This document shows positions 34,270-42,028 of a stretch of DNA of 64,000 nt, piece by piece. The position numbers and the translations under genes are program-made. The stretch is taken from contig NZ_CP029211.1 in the NCBI RefSeq assembly GCF_003100395.1, forward strand, positions 186,001 through 250,000, given 5' to 3'. The stretch's first letter is position 1. Each line of letters begins with the position of its first letter. The notes under the pieces are model-generated. The model did no database searches. It saw nothing but the letters and a program-made list of their open reading frames with translations, and had not been told where the DNA came from. Source of the stretch: Aquabacterium olei (GTDB lineage Bacteria; Pseudomonadota; Gammaproteobacteria; Burkholderiales; Burkholderiaceae_C).

Positions 34270-34411
34270 GGAACTCGCCTTTCTTTCCGATGTTGAACGA
34301 GGCCACGGGCCGGTGGTAGCCCATCACGCGGGTCCACACCTCGCAGCGCTGGCGTTCGTGCTCGGCCAGAACCGGGTGGGGGGCGTCGGGGGTGTGTGCA
34401 ATGTCGGACAT
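34220..34411 (-). CDS. nrdD: Free-standing glycyl-radical domain of class III ribonucleotide reductase
   Basis: This 63-residue protein matches the extreme C-terminus of single-chain NrdD enzymes: RCEVWTRVMGYHRPVASFN, followed by IGKKGEFHERRYF. The conserved RVMGY glycine is the expected radical site. It has its own ATG (34409-34411) and AAAGG ribosome binding site, lies 20 bases after the stop of the large nrdD gene in a different frame, and overlaps nrdG. It is therefore either a naturally detached domain, comparable in concept with the GrcA (YfiD) spare part for pyruvate formate-lyase, or the outcome of an old frameshift. Confidence 0.85.
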   Translation of the reverse strand: MSDIAHTPDAPHPVLAEHERQRCEVWTRVMGYHRPVASFNIGKKGEFHERRYFIEPDREAVRA

Positions 34412-34431
34412 GGGTTTCCTTTCAAGCGGGA

Positions 34432-36213
34432 TCAGGCGGGTTGGAGATCAGGGGTGGTCGACGCTGGCTGCCGGCGCGCCAGAGCGGCTTCGTCGCAGTG
34501 CGGGCAGAACGCGTGCTCGCCCGCCAGATAGCCGTGCACCGGGCAGATGGAGAACGTCGGCGTGACGGTGATGTAGGGCAGCCGGAAGCGGCTGAGCGCG
34601 CGGCGCACCAGCGCCTTGCACGCCTCGGCCGAGGACACGCGTTCACCGAGGTAGAGGTGCAGCACCGTGCCACCGGTGTAGCGGGTCTGCAGCGGCTCCT
34701 GCCGGGCCAGGGCCTCGAACGGGTCGTCGCTGAATCCCACGGGCAATTGCGACGAGTTCGTGTAATAGGGCTGGGTCGCCGTGCCAGCCTGCAGGATGTC
34801 GGGCCAGCGCTGGCGGTCTTCCTTGGCGAACCGGTAGGTCGTGCCTTCGGCCGGTGTGGCTTCAAGGTTGTACAGGTGGCCCGTGGCCTCCTGCATGGCG
34901 GTGATGCAGGCGCGGATGTGATCCAGGAAGCGCACCGCAAAGGCCTCGCCCCACGGGGTGGTGATGTCGTGCGCATCGCCCGTGAAGTTGCGGATCATCT
35001 CGTTGATGCCGTTCACGCCCACGGTCGAGAAGTGGTTGCGCAGCGTGCCCAGGTAGCGCTTGGTGTAGGGAAAGAGCCCGGCATCCATGTGCTCCTGGAT
35101 GACCTTGCGCTTGATCTCCAGGCTGCGCCCGGCCAGATCGAGCAGCGCGTCGGTGCGGGCCAGCAGCGCGGCCTCGTCGCCCGCATGCAGGTAGCCCAGC
35201 CGCGCGCAGTTGAGCGTGACCACACCGAGCGATCCCGTCTGCTCGGCCGACCCGAACAGCCCGTTGCCGCGCTTGAGCAGCTCGCGCAGATCCAGCTGCA
35301 GGCGGCAGCACATCGAGCGGATCATGTGCGGCTGCAATTCGGAGTTGAGGAAGTTCTGGAAGTAAGGCAGGCCGTACTTGGCCGTCATCTCGAACAGCCG
35401 CTGCGTGTTCGGATGGTCCCAGTTGAAATCCTTGGTGATGTTGTAGGTGGGGATGGGAAAGGTGAACGCCCGGCCCTTGGCATCGCCCGTCATCATCACG
35501 TCGATGTAGGCCTGGTTGATCATGTCCATCTCGGCCTGCAGCTCGCCATAGCTGAACGGCATCTCGACGCCACCAATCACGGGCACCTGCTCGCGCAGGT
35601 CTTCGGGGCAGGTCCAGTCGAACGTCAGGTTGGTGAAAGGCGTCTGCGTGCCCCAGCGCGAGGGCACGTTGAGGTTGTAGATCAGCTCCTGGATGCACTG
35701 GCGCACTTGTGCATAGTCGAGTGCGTCCTTGCGGATGAAGGGCGCGAGGTAGGTGTCGAAGGAGCTGAAGGCCTGGGCCCCGGCCCATTCGTTCTGCAGC
35801 GTGCCCAGGAAGTTGACGATCTGGCCCACCGCCGACGACAGGTGCTTGGGCGGGCCGGCCTCGACCTTGCCCGGCACCCCATTGAGGCCCTCGTGCAGCA
35901 GCGTGCGCAGCGACCAGCCGGCGCAGTAGCCCGAGAGCATGTCGAGGTCATGGATGTGGACGTCTGCCTCGCGGTGGGCCTGCCCGATCTCGGCCGGGTA
36001 CACGTGGCTGAGCCAGTAGTTCGCAATCACCTTGCCCGACACGTTGAGGATCAGCCCGCCCAGCGAATAGCCCTGGTTGGCGTTGGCGTGGATGCGCCAG
36101 TCCTGGCGATCGAGGTATTCGTTGACCGAGCGCTCCACATCCACGGCGATCCGCCGGTCTGGGGGCGGGATCTCGGCCCGGGAAGAGGTCGCGGCGGTCA
36201 CAGGCGCGGTCAT
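34432..36213 (-). CDS. nrdD: Anaerobic (class III) ribonucleoside-triphosphate reductase, catalytic chain lacking the glycyl-radical C-terminus
   Basis: I take the ATG at 36211-36213 (MTAPVTAATSSR), which has GGAG upstream. The 593-residue protein has the NrdD core: NANANQGYSLGGLILNVSG, HIHDLDMLSGYCAGWSL and GTQTPFTNLTFDW. It ends with the zinc-site motif TFSICPVHGYLAGEHAFCPHC and then stops. The N-terminal ATP cone seen in many NrdDs is missing. The glycyl-radical segment that normally follows within about 40 residues is encoded by the next gene. It supplies dNTPs without oxygen, and an FNR-type palindrome lies upstream. Confidence 0.9.
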   Translation of the reverse strand: MTAPVTAATSSRAEIPPPDRRIAVDVERSVNEYLDRQDWRIHANANQGYSLGGLILNVSGKVIANYWLSHVYPAEIGQAHREADVHIHDLDMLSGYCAGWSLRTLLHEGLNGVPGKVEAGPPKHLSSAVGQIVNFLGTLQNEWAGAQAFSSFDTYLAPFIRKDALDYAQVRQCIQELIYNLNVPSRWGTQTPFTNLTFDWTCPEDLREQVPVIGGVEMPFSYGELQAEMDMINQAYIDVMMTGDAKGRAFTFPIPTYNITKDFNWDHPNTQRLFEMTAKYGLPYFQNFLNSELQPHMIRSMCCRLQLDLRELLKRGNGLFGSAEQTGSLGVVTLNCARLGYLHAGDEAALLARTDALLDLAGRSLEIKRKVIQEHMDAGLFPYTKRYLGTLRNHFSTVGVNGINEMIRNFTGDAHDITTPWGEAFAVRFLDHIRACITAMQEATGHLYNLEATPAEGTTYRFAKEDRQRWPDILQAGTATQPYYTNSSQLPVGFSDDPFEALARQEPLQTRYTGGTVLHLYLGERVSSAEACKALVRRALSRFRLPYITVTPTFSICPVHGYLAGEHAFCPHCDEAALARRQPASTTPDLQPA

Positions 36214-36290
36214 GTCGTCTCCACTACATCTAGTGTCCGGGACCACCCCGGAACGCTATCGGTAGTGTTCTGACCTCTGAACAAGAGGGT

Positions 36291-36306
36291 TTTGACGGGC
36301 GTCAAA
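36291..36306 (-). promoter_or_regulatory. Perfect FNR/Dnr-type palindrome upstream of nrdD
   Basis: TTTGACGGGCGTCAAA is a perfect 16-bp palindrome (6-bp arms, 4-base centre) of the TTGAC-N4-GTCAA type. It is centred about 85 bases before the nrdD ATG. With the standard -41.5 position, transcription would start near 36257. It supports anaerobic or NO-dependent activation of nrdD-nrdD'-nrdG by the Dnr-like protein or another FNR relative. Confidence 0.7.
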
Positions 36307-36362
36307 CGCGGGCGGCGGATCACCGAGCGAGGCCGCAAGGTGACCGCGGTCTCGGTAGACCG

Positions 36363-36845
36363 TCAATCAACCCGCAGCACCTCGAACTGCTGTCGGATCT
36401 GAGCCACCTCGAGCGACACTTCGTCCCCCTCGCACTTGCCCAGCATGGCGCTGCCCAGAGGGGATGCGCCGCTGATGACCTGAACGAGCTGCGCACCGCT
36501 GACCAGCTGCATGCTGCCCCCATCCGGGCCGAGAAAGAGGTGTTGCTGCTTGTCGTCGGCGTCGACCAGACACACCAACGCGCCAAGCTGGATGCCTTGG
36601 CTGGCATCGTAGGGGCGCGGACGGAACTGGCGCCAATGGGCGATCGCCTGGCGGATGGCCTCGGCGCGACGGGCCTGGCCGGTGGCCAGGTAGGCGGCCT
36701 CGAGCCCCAAGGTGTCGTACTTGTTCTCGGCGATGTTCTCTTCGTGCGTCGCCGTTTCATGGGCCGTCCGCGCTGCCTGTTCGACCTGAAGCAAGTCGTC
36801 GGCGAGCCGTTCCAGCACCTGCTGCTGCAGCAAGAGTTTGTCCAT
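36363..36845 (-). CDS. GreA/GreB-family transcription elongation factor-like protein
   Basis: The 160-residue protein has an N-terminal helical hairpin (about residues 1-75, rich in Gln, Glu and Ala) and a C-terminal FKBP-like Gre domain with ISGASPLGSAMLGKCEGDEVSL. Gre factors enter the RNA polymerase channel and rescue backtracked complexes. Related proteins (Rnk, DksA-like) use the same entrance for other purposes. The acidic residues at the tip of a true Gre hairpin could not be placed with certainty. It is 21 bases downstream of the M16 protease gene. Confidence 0.8.
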   Translation of the reverse strand: MDKLLLQQQVLERLADDLLQVEQAARTAHETATHEENIAENKYDTLGLEAAYLATGQARRAEAIRQAIAHWRQFRPRPYDASQGIQLGALVCLVDADDKQQHLFLGPDGGSMQLVSGAQLVQVISGASPLGSAMLGKCEGDEVSLEVAQIRQQFEVLRVD

Positions 36846-36866
36846 GATGAAAGACTTCGAACTCGC

Positions 36867-38195
36867 CTACGGTTTCTGAAGGACGCTGGCGGCCAGACAG
36901 CCCGCCAGGTGCCGCGCAGACTTGGCGCTGACGCCCTTGCCGGTGATCGACAGCGCCGGGGGATGGGCGAGCATCCGCACAAAGACGTCCCGCACTTCTT
37001 CTGCGCGGATGTCGTCGATCAGGGCCATGGTCTCGGCCAGCAGCGTCACGCTCCCGCTGGCCCAGAGTTCTTCGACGGCCCGCTCCATCGTCGCAAAGGG
37101 TCGCTCACTGGCGCGCACGTACGAGACGGTCAACTGGTTTTTCGCGCGCTCCAGATGGACCGGGTCGATTCGGGTCGTCTGGGCATGCAGCAGCTCGCCC
37201 GTCGCCTGAACCAGCGCCTCGATCTTGTCCGGGGTGGTCACGGCATGCACGACGAAATTGAGCCAGTTGTCTCCGCTGTCGATGCTGGCATCGGCCGTGT
37301 AGGCCAGGCCGAGCCGCTCGCGCACCATGTCGACCCATGGGGCCGACATTCCACAGCCGAACAGATGCGCCGCCAGCGCAGCGGCCAGACGCAGGCGCCG
37401 CGATGGCATGCCGTCCGGACCCATGGGCATCACAGGATAGGCAACGTTCAGGAACACCTGCGAGACTTGGGTAAAGCGCCGGGCCACCGCCTGGCCGGTA
37501 TATGCCGCGGGCGTTGGCGGATGCGACCAGCCACGGTCTGCCGATGCGGGCATGGCCTTGAACAGATCCTCGGCGCAGCTCACCCAGGCGTCGACGTCGA
37601 AGTGGCCCGCCGCGACCACGACCGTGTTGTTGGCCACGTAATGCCGCTGCACATGGCGAACCAGATCGTGGCGTGTGAAGCCCTCGATGTTCTCGACCGT
37701 GCCGATGACGGGCATGCCCATGGGATGGGCGCCCCAGATGGCGCGGTCGAGCAGGTCGTTGCCGCTGTCGTCGGGGTCTTCGTCGTACTCGATGGCTTCC
37801 TGGCGGATCACCTCCAGTTCGCGCTGCAGTTCCACCTCGGGAAATGTGCTGTGGAGCACGATGTCGGCCGTCATGCCGAGCAGTTGCTGGGCGTGCGCTC
37901 CCAGGCCGGTCATGAAATAGCCGGTGCTGTCCTTGCCCGTGTAGGCGTTGACGTCTGCGCCCAGCCGCTCCGCATCCAGGTTGATCGCCTGCACCGAGCG
38001 CGTGGTGGTGCCCTTGAAGGCCATGTGCTCGAGGACATGGCCGATGCCATTGGTGGCGGGCGTCTCATCGCGAGACCCGACGCGCAGGAACACGCCCACG
38101 CTGACGCTCCGTACGTGGGGCATGGGAAGGGCCAGCAGCCGGACGCCGTTGGGCAGCGTACGGAGAAGCGGTCGAGTACCAATTTCTGGATGCAT
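36867..38195 (-). CDS. M16 family zinc peptidase (insulinase/pitrilysin, processing-peptidase type)
   Basis: The 442-residue protein has the inverted zinc motif HVLEH in GIGHVLEHMAFKGT near residue 53, the downstream glutamate in VIRQEAIEYDED, and the usual second inactive half (DMVRERLGLAYTA). This size matches the PqqL/processing-peptidase-like bacterial M16B group. No signal peptide is evident, so it may be cytoplasmic. It is divergent from the NYN gene. Confidence 0.9.
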   Translation of the reverse strand: MHPEIGTRPLLRTLPNGVRLLALPMPHVRSVSVGVFLRVGSRDETPATNGIGHVLEHMAFKGTTTRSVQAINLDAERLGADVNAYTGKDSTGYFMTGLGAHAQQLLGMTADIVLHSTFPEVELQRELEVIRQEAIEYDEDPDDSGNDLLDRAIWGAHPMGMPVIGTVENIEGFTRHDLVRHVQRHYVANNTVVVAAGHFDVDAWVSCAEDLFKAMPASADRGWSHPPTPAAYTGQAVARRFTQVSQVFLNVAYPVMPMGPDGMPSRRLRLAAALAAHLFGCGMSAPWVDMVRERLGLAYTADASIDSGDNWLNFVVHAVTTPDKIEALVQATGELLHAQTTRIDPVHLERAKNQLTVSYVRASERPFATMERAVEELWASGSVTLLAETMALIDDIRAEEVRDVFVRMLAHPPALSITGKGVSAKSARHLAGCLAASVLQKP

Positions 38196-38283
38196 GGCCC
38201 ATTGTCGCTGCGACCCGGACTTACCGGATGTCCGCTACCTGCGCCCCAACCCTCAATCGCGTGAGACCGTGCATGTACATTGC

Positions 38284-38303
38284 CTGAGTACGATTGAGTA
38301 CGA
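38284..38303 (+). repeat. Tandem 10-bp repeat upstream of the NYN gene
   Basis: CTGAGTACGA and TTGAGTACGA are adjacent 10-bp units (nine of ten identical). They lie just before the GAAAGGAAG ribosome binding site and TTG start of the NYN gene. One helical turn of periodicity on one DNA face suggests a small operator or regulator-binding site. Confidence 0.4.
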
Positions 38304-38316
38304 AAGGAAGCACAGC

Positions 38317-39123
38317 TTGGCCGACAACGACAACACCCGATCCGTGGCAATTTACTGGGACTTCGAGAACCTGCATGCCGGCGTGATGGAAACGAAGTAC
38401 GGCGAAGGTGTCTACGCCAAGCAGGACAACCGCTTCAAGGTGCAGGAGCCGCTGGTGGATGTGCAGGCCCTGGTCGAGTTGGGTGCATCGTATGGGCCCA
38501 TCGCCATCAACCGGGCTTATGGCAACTGGCAGTATTTCGGGCGCTACCGTGACGCCTTATTGCAAGCATCCGTCGAGTTGATCCAACTCTTCCCGCCGGG
38601 CGCATCGGCCAAGAACGGTGCAGACATCAAGCTGTGCCTCGATGCTGCCGAAGACATCGGCCGCTTCCAACATATCGGCACGGTCATCATCGTGGGCGGC
38701 GACAGCGACTTCATGCCCGTGGCACAGAAAATCAAGGCGGCAGGACGCACGCTGATCGGCATCGGGACGAAGCGGAACACGAACAAGCATTGGGCAAAGA
38801 GCTGCCACGAGTTCCGCTTTTATGAAAGCCTGTTGGAGGCTGAAAGCGTTGAAGCTGCGCTCGAAGACACAAGCCCCGCCATACCCGCGCCTCCGGCGAA
38901 CCCTGCGGCGGAGTTACTGCGCCGCGCGGTGCGGCTGCTGGCTGAATCAAAGGGCGATGCGTGGGTGAACAAGGCGAGCGTGCTGCCGATGATCAAGCGG
39001 CTCGATCCAACGTTCGATTTCAAGGATCACGGTTACGGCAGCTTCAGCGAAATGATCAAAGGGTTGGCCGATGCGGTGGAGTTGCGCAAGGGGGATGTGG
39101 ACCATCAGTTGAGGGTCAGGTGA
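38317..39123 (+). CDS. NYN-domain ribonuclease-like protein with C-terminal LOTUS/OST-HTH domain
   Basis: I choose the TTG at 38317 (MADNDNTRSVAIYWDFEN), since GAAAGGAAG sits seven bases upstream and no ATG is available near. Residues 8-160 form a NYN (PIN-like) nuclease domain with the acidic residues IYWDFEN, DIKLCLDAAEDI and VGGDSDFMP in place. Residues about 195-265 form a LOTUS/OST-HTH domain (LLRRAVRLLAESKG, then HGYGSFSEMIKGL), an RNA-binding module. Such LabA-like proteins are widespread and poorly understood; RNA cleavage is likely. Base use looks less GC-rich than its neighbours, and the gene adjoins a decayed toxin-antitoxin locus. Confidence 0.88.
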   Translation: MADNDNTRSVAIYWDFENLHAGVMETKYGEGVYAKQDNRFKVQEPLVDVQALVELGASYGPIAINRAYGNWQYFGRYRDALLQASVELIQLFPPGASAKNGADIKLCLDAAEDIGRFQHIGTVIIVGGDSDFMPVAQKIKAAGRTLIGIGTKRNTNKHWAKSCHEFRFYESLLEAESVEAALEDTSPAIPAPPANPAAELLRRAVRLLAESKGDAWVNKASVLPMIKRLDPTFDFKDHGYGSFSEMIKGLADAVELRKGDVDHQLRVR

Positions 39124-39218
39124 ACCTGACTTGCAGTGTGCGTGTTCGGAGGAAGCAGTCATCTGAATCGCCTCCAACTGACACGGCCGATAGCCGATTC
39201 AAACACCTTCAGACGGAG

Positions 39219-39378
39219 CAGATCCGTGTCGAACCGGAGCTGCGCGCTGATCTTGATTCGGTGCTTCTGCCCGGCGAGAACGCTGACTGAATTTGTCGAG
39301 GAATCGGTGCGTCGCGCCGTTGAATTTCGCCGCGTGCAAACGGACTTCGCCGCGCGGGTGAAGCAGTTGGGCAAATGA
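39219..39378 (+). pseudogene. Frameshifted ribbon-helix-helix-type antitoxin relic
   Basis: IRVEPELRADLDSVLLPGE in one frame continues as TLTEFVEESVRRAVEFRRVQ in the next. Removing one A at 39279-39280 restores a continuous antitoxin-like sequence. A second frame change near 39355 would be needed to continue as GEA, and the normal C-terminal part seems deleted, since the toxin frame begins at once. No start codon is evident. This is a dead gene, the first half of a toxin-antitoxin pair. Confidence 0.65.
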
Positions 39379-39586
39379 CGTTCGGAGTCGAGTTCACGCC
39401 GGAGGCCGAAGCCGATCTGGATCGCTTGTTCGACTTCCTGCTGGATGGCGCTACGACTCTGGAGGAAGCCATGAGCTCATCATCCCGTTCGGCTCCACCG
39501 GATACGTTCTTCGCTTCGACATACGCAGCCCTGAACTGGTCCTCATCATCGGCACGCGCCCCCAGCGGGATGAGGATTTTCAGTGA
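39375..39586 (+). pseudogene. RelE/ParE-type toxin relic with internal deletion and frameshift
   Basis: MTFGVEFTPEAEADLDRLFDF begins a RelE/ParE toxin at 39375, overlapping the antitoxin stop as ATGA. After about 32 codons the frame shifts, and the typical toxin C-terminus follows in another frame from 39473 (ELIIPFGSTGYVLRFDI, ending IIGTRPQRDEDFQ with a stop at 39584-39586). About 30 residues of the middle of the family are missing. The toxin cannot be functional as read. Confidence 0.65.
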
Positions 39587-39654
39587 CCGTGGTGCACACG
39601 GTCGCCGCCGGTTTCTCTCGGCCTGGCGTCATGGGGAAGGGCAGATCGATGCGC

Positions 39655-41205
39655 TCACTTCAAGCCCAACCGCTTCGCCAGCTTGTGCAGGTTGCTCGCA
39701 TCCAGCCCCAGCTGGCGCGCTGCCATCGCCCAGTTCCCGTCCGTGCGCCGCAGTGCCTGCCGAATGGCCTGCCGCTGAACCCGCTCCACCTGCTCGTTGA
39801 GGCGGGTCGCCTGCGGTTCATCGTCCTCATGGGACGGACACGCCATGGCGGGCTCATTCAATGAGCCTGTCGACATCCCATCGGAAGACAGGTCCAGCAG
39901 GTCCACCGTCAGCGTGGCGATGTCGCTGCGGCTCACACCGCGGGTCAGCAGCTTGAGGGCCGCCCGGCCGATCACGTGCTCCAGCTCGCGCACGTTGCCC
40001 GGCCAGGGGTAGGCCAACAATGCCGCTTCGGCGGCCGCATCCAGCCTCAGGCTGCGCAGGCCCAGTCGAGCCCGGTTCACTTCCAGGAAGTGGCCGGCCA
40101 GCAGCAGGATGTCGTCGCCGCGATCACGCAGCGGCGGCACGTGCACCGGGTACACCGACAGCCGGTGATACAGGTCGGCGCGGAAGGTGCCATCGGCCAC
40201 GGCATCGCGCAGCGCCCGGTTGGTGGCCGCCACGATGCGCACATCCACCTTCACCGGCTTGTCGGCCCCCAGTCGCTGCACCTCGCCATTCTGCAGGGTG
40301 CGCAGCAATTTGGCCTGGATGGTGAGCGGCAACTCGCCCACCTCGTCCAGGAACACGGTGCCGCCCCGCGCCGCCTCGAAGCGCCCGGCACGGTCGGTGG
40401 TGGCGCCAGAGAAGGCGCCGCGCACGTGGCCGAAGAGCTCGCTTTCCGCCAGCGACTCGGGCAGTGCCGCGCAGTTCACGTGCACCATGGGTTTGCCCGC
40501 GCGCGGCGAGTGCTCGTGCACGCGGCTGGCGAACAGGTCCTTGCCCACGCCGGTCTCGCCCATCAGCAGCACCGGCAAGTCCGACTGCGCGACCACATCC
40601 ACCTCGTGCAGCACGCGTTGCAGTGCCGGGCTGTGACCGATCAGGCCCAGGCGGGTGCCGCCGCTGGGGATGCGCCCGGTCTGTTCTGGCTCGGCCACCC
40701 GGGCCTGCCGCAGCGCCTGGACTTCCTGTTCGAGCTGGCTCATGCGAACGGCGGCCGCCACCCAGGGCAGACAGTGAAGCAGGGCCTCTCGCGCGCTGTC
40801 GTTGAAGGTGCCTGGGCGCAAGGCGTCAAGCGTGAGCACGCCCCAACGGTGGCCGTCAATCATCACGCTGGCGCCCATGCAGTCGTGTACCGGCAAGGGC
40901 TCGCCAGCCATCGCGTCGACCAGACCATCGTAGGGATCGGGCAAGGTGCTGGCGTGTTCGAAGTGCACCACGCCGCGTCCCAGCAGGATGGCCGACAGGC
41001 GCGGGTGCTGCGCAATCACGAAGGCGCGGCCCATGGCGTCACGCGTCAGGCCATCGACGGCAAGGGGGCGCAGTCGCTCGCCCTCTTCCTGCAGCAAAGC
41101 CACGGCGTGACAGGCGAACTGCGCCTTCAGTTGCGACACCAGCCGCTGCAACCGCACCGCCCGGGGCAAGGTGACCGCGAGATCGGCCCAACCCAGGGTC
41201 GCCAT
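39655..41205 (-). CDS. norR: Nitric-oxide-responsive sigma-54 activator NorR
   Basis: I take the ATG at 41203-41205 (MATLGWADLAVTLPR). Residues 15-165 are the GAF domain that binds NO at a non-haem iron, with HDCMGASV in the expected ligand region. An AAA+ domain follows with Walker A GETGVGKD near 215 and the sigma-54 contact loop as GAFSGA rather than GAFTGA. A Fis-type helix-turn-helix ends the protein (RQALRRTDGNWAMAARQLG). It is divergent from norA, with three NorR sites between them, and should activate norA-norCBQD when NO is present. Confidence 0.95.
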   Translation of the reverse strand: MATLGWADLAVTLPRAVRLQRLVSQLKAQFACHAVALLQEEGERLRPLAVDGLTRDAMGRAFVIAQHPRLSAILLGRGVVHFEHASTLPDPYDGLVDAMAGEPLPVHDCMGASVMIDGHRWGVLTLDALRPGTFNDSAREALLHCLPWVAAAVRMSQLEQEVQALRQARVAEPEQTGRIPSGGTRLGLIGHSPALQRVLHEVDVVAQSDLPVLLMGETGVGKDLFASRVHEHSPRAGKPMVHVNCAALPESLAESELFGHVRGAFSGATTDRAGRFEAARGGTVFLDEVGELPLTIQAKLLRTLQNGEVQRLGADKPVKVDVRIVAATNRALRDAVADGTFRADLYHRLSVYPVHVPPLRDRGDDILLLAGHFLEVNRARLGLRSLRLDAAAEAALLAYPWPGNVRELEHVIGRAALKLLTRGVSRSDIATLTVDLLDLSSDGMSTGSLNEPAMACPSHEDDEPQATRLNEQVERVQRQAIRQALRRTDGNWAMAARQLGLDASNLHKLAKRLGLK

Positions 41206-41208
41206 CGT

Positions 41209-41266
41209 GGTGATACTTACCCTACCAATGGTCATTTTTACCCCACTTAATAGGGTTCATTCTACC
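41209..41266 (+). promoter_or_regulatory. Three NorR enhancer sites
   Basis: GGTGATACTTACC (41209-41221), GGTCATTTTTACC (41230-41242) and GGTTCATTCTACC (41254-41266) each fit the NorR core GT-N7-AC. Their centres are 21 and 24 bases apart. E. coli NorR also uses three such sites to assemble its hexamer. They lie 40-110 bases upstream of the sigma-54 promoter and next to the norR start, so they may also give autorepression. Confidence 0.8.
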
Positions 41267-41307
41267 CTTCATTTTGCCAAGTGCTTGATTTTCAAGGGCC
41301 GGGAACC

Positions 41308-41323
41308 TGGCCCGGGCCTTGCG
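41308..41323 (+). promoter_or_regulatory. Sigma-54 promoter of norA
   Basis: TGGCCC-GGGCC-TTGCG has the invariant GG (-24) and GC (-12) of sigma-54 promoters with correct 10-base spacing between them. Transcription would start near 41333, about 27 bases before the norA ATG. The three NorR sites sit upstream at enhancer distance. Confidence 0.75.
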
Positions 41324-41359
41324 CTATGGAAGGCATCTCACACGAAGGAGTCCTTCACC

Positions 41360-42013
41360 ATGAACCACGCTGACGAATCCCTGGGCCTGCTGGCCCGCAC
41401 CATCCCGGGCGCCACCAAGGTGTTCCACGAATACCACCTCGACTTTTGCTGCGGCGGCAAGCAGACCCTGCAACAGGCGGCCGACAAGGCCGGCATCGAC
41501 GCCGCCCGCATCATCGCGCAACTCGCCCGGCTGCAACCGCAGGCCGATGGCGCGGTCGACTGGACGGATGCCCCCACCCCAGCGCTGATCGAGCACATCC
41601 TCGAGCGCTTCCATGCGCGGCACCGTGAGCAGCTGCCCGAACTGATCCGTCTGGCGCGCCGCGTGGAATCCGTGCACGGCGATCGACCCGAGTGTCCGCT
41701 GGGGCTGGCCGACCACCTCGAGAACATGCTGCAGGAGCTCGAGAGCCACATGCAGAAGGAAGAGATGGTGCTGTTCCCGATGCTGCAGCGCGGACAGACC
41801 GACATGGCCGCCATGCCGATCCAGGTGATGCGCCATGAGCATGACCATCACGGCGGCGAGCTCGCCAAGCTGGAGGCCCTCACCAACGGCATCACCCTGC
41901 CCCGCGGCGCCTGCAACACCTGGCGTGCGCTGTACCTGGGCCTTCAGACGCTGCGCGAAGACCTGATGGAGCACATCCACCTCGAGAACAACGTGCTGTT
42001 CGAGCGCGGATGA
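41360..42013 (+). CDS. norA: RIC-family di-iron protein NorA (YtfE/ScdA)
   Basis: I start at ATG 41360 (MNHADESLGLLARTIPGA), after GAAGGAG. The 217-residue protein has an N-terminal ScdA_N domain with HEYHLDFCCGGKQTL and a hemerythrin-like di-iron domain whose histidines and glutamates are seen in HILERFHARHREQLPEL, HMQKEEMVLFPML, MRHEHDHHG and HIHLENNVLFER. RIC proteins repair or protect iron centres under nitrosative stress, and NorA of Ralstonia is in the same place beside a NorR-controlled NO reductase. It is first in the NorR-controlled unit. Confidence 0.93.
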   Translation: MNHADESLGLLARTIPGATKVFHEYHLDFCCGGKQTLQQAADKAGIDAARIIAQLARLQPQADGAVDWTDAPTPALIEHILERFHARHREQLPELIRLARRVESVHGDRPECPLGLADHLENMLQELESHMQKEEMVLFPMLQRGQTDMAAMPIQVMRHEHDHHGGELAKLEALTNGITLPRGACNTWRALYLGLQTLREDLMEHIHLENNVLFERG

Positions 42014-42028
42014 CACGCCGCTGAAACG

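Noticed and set aside
39375..39800. An intact 141-residue gene starting at the toxin ATG
   Set aside because: After about 32 codons it leaves the toxin frame and reads Ser/Arg/Ala-rich nonsense, while the toxin C-terminus continues in another frame. A pseudogene is the better reading.
41284..41295. CTTGATTTTCAAG as an FNR box before norA
   Set aside because: The half-site spacing is wrong (three bases between TTGA and TCAA, where FNR needs six), and a sigma-54/NorR control region explains the promoter.
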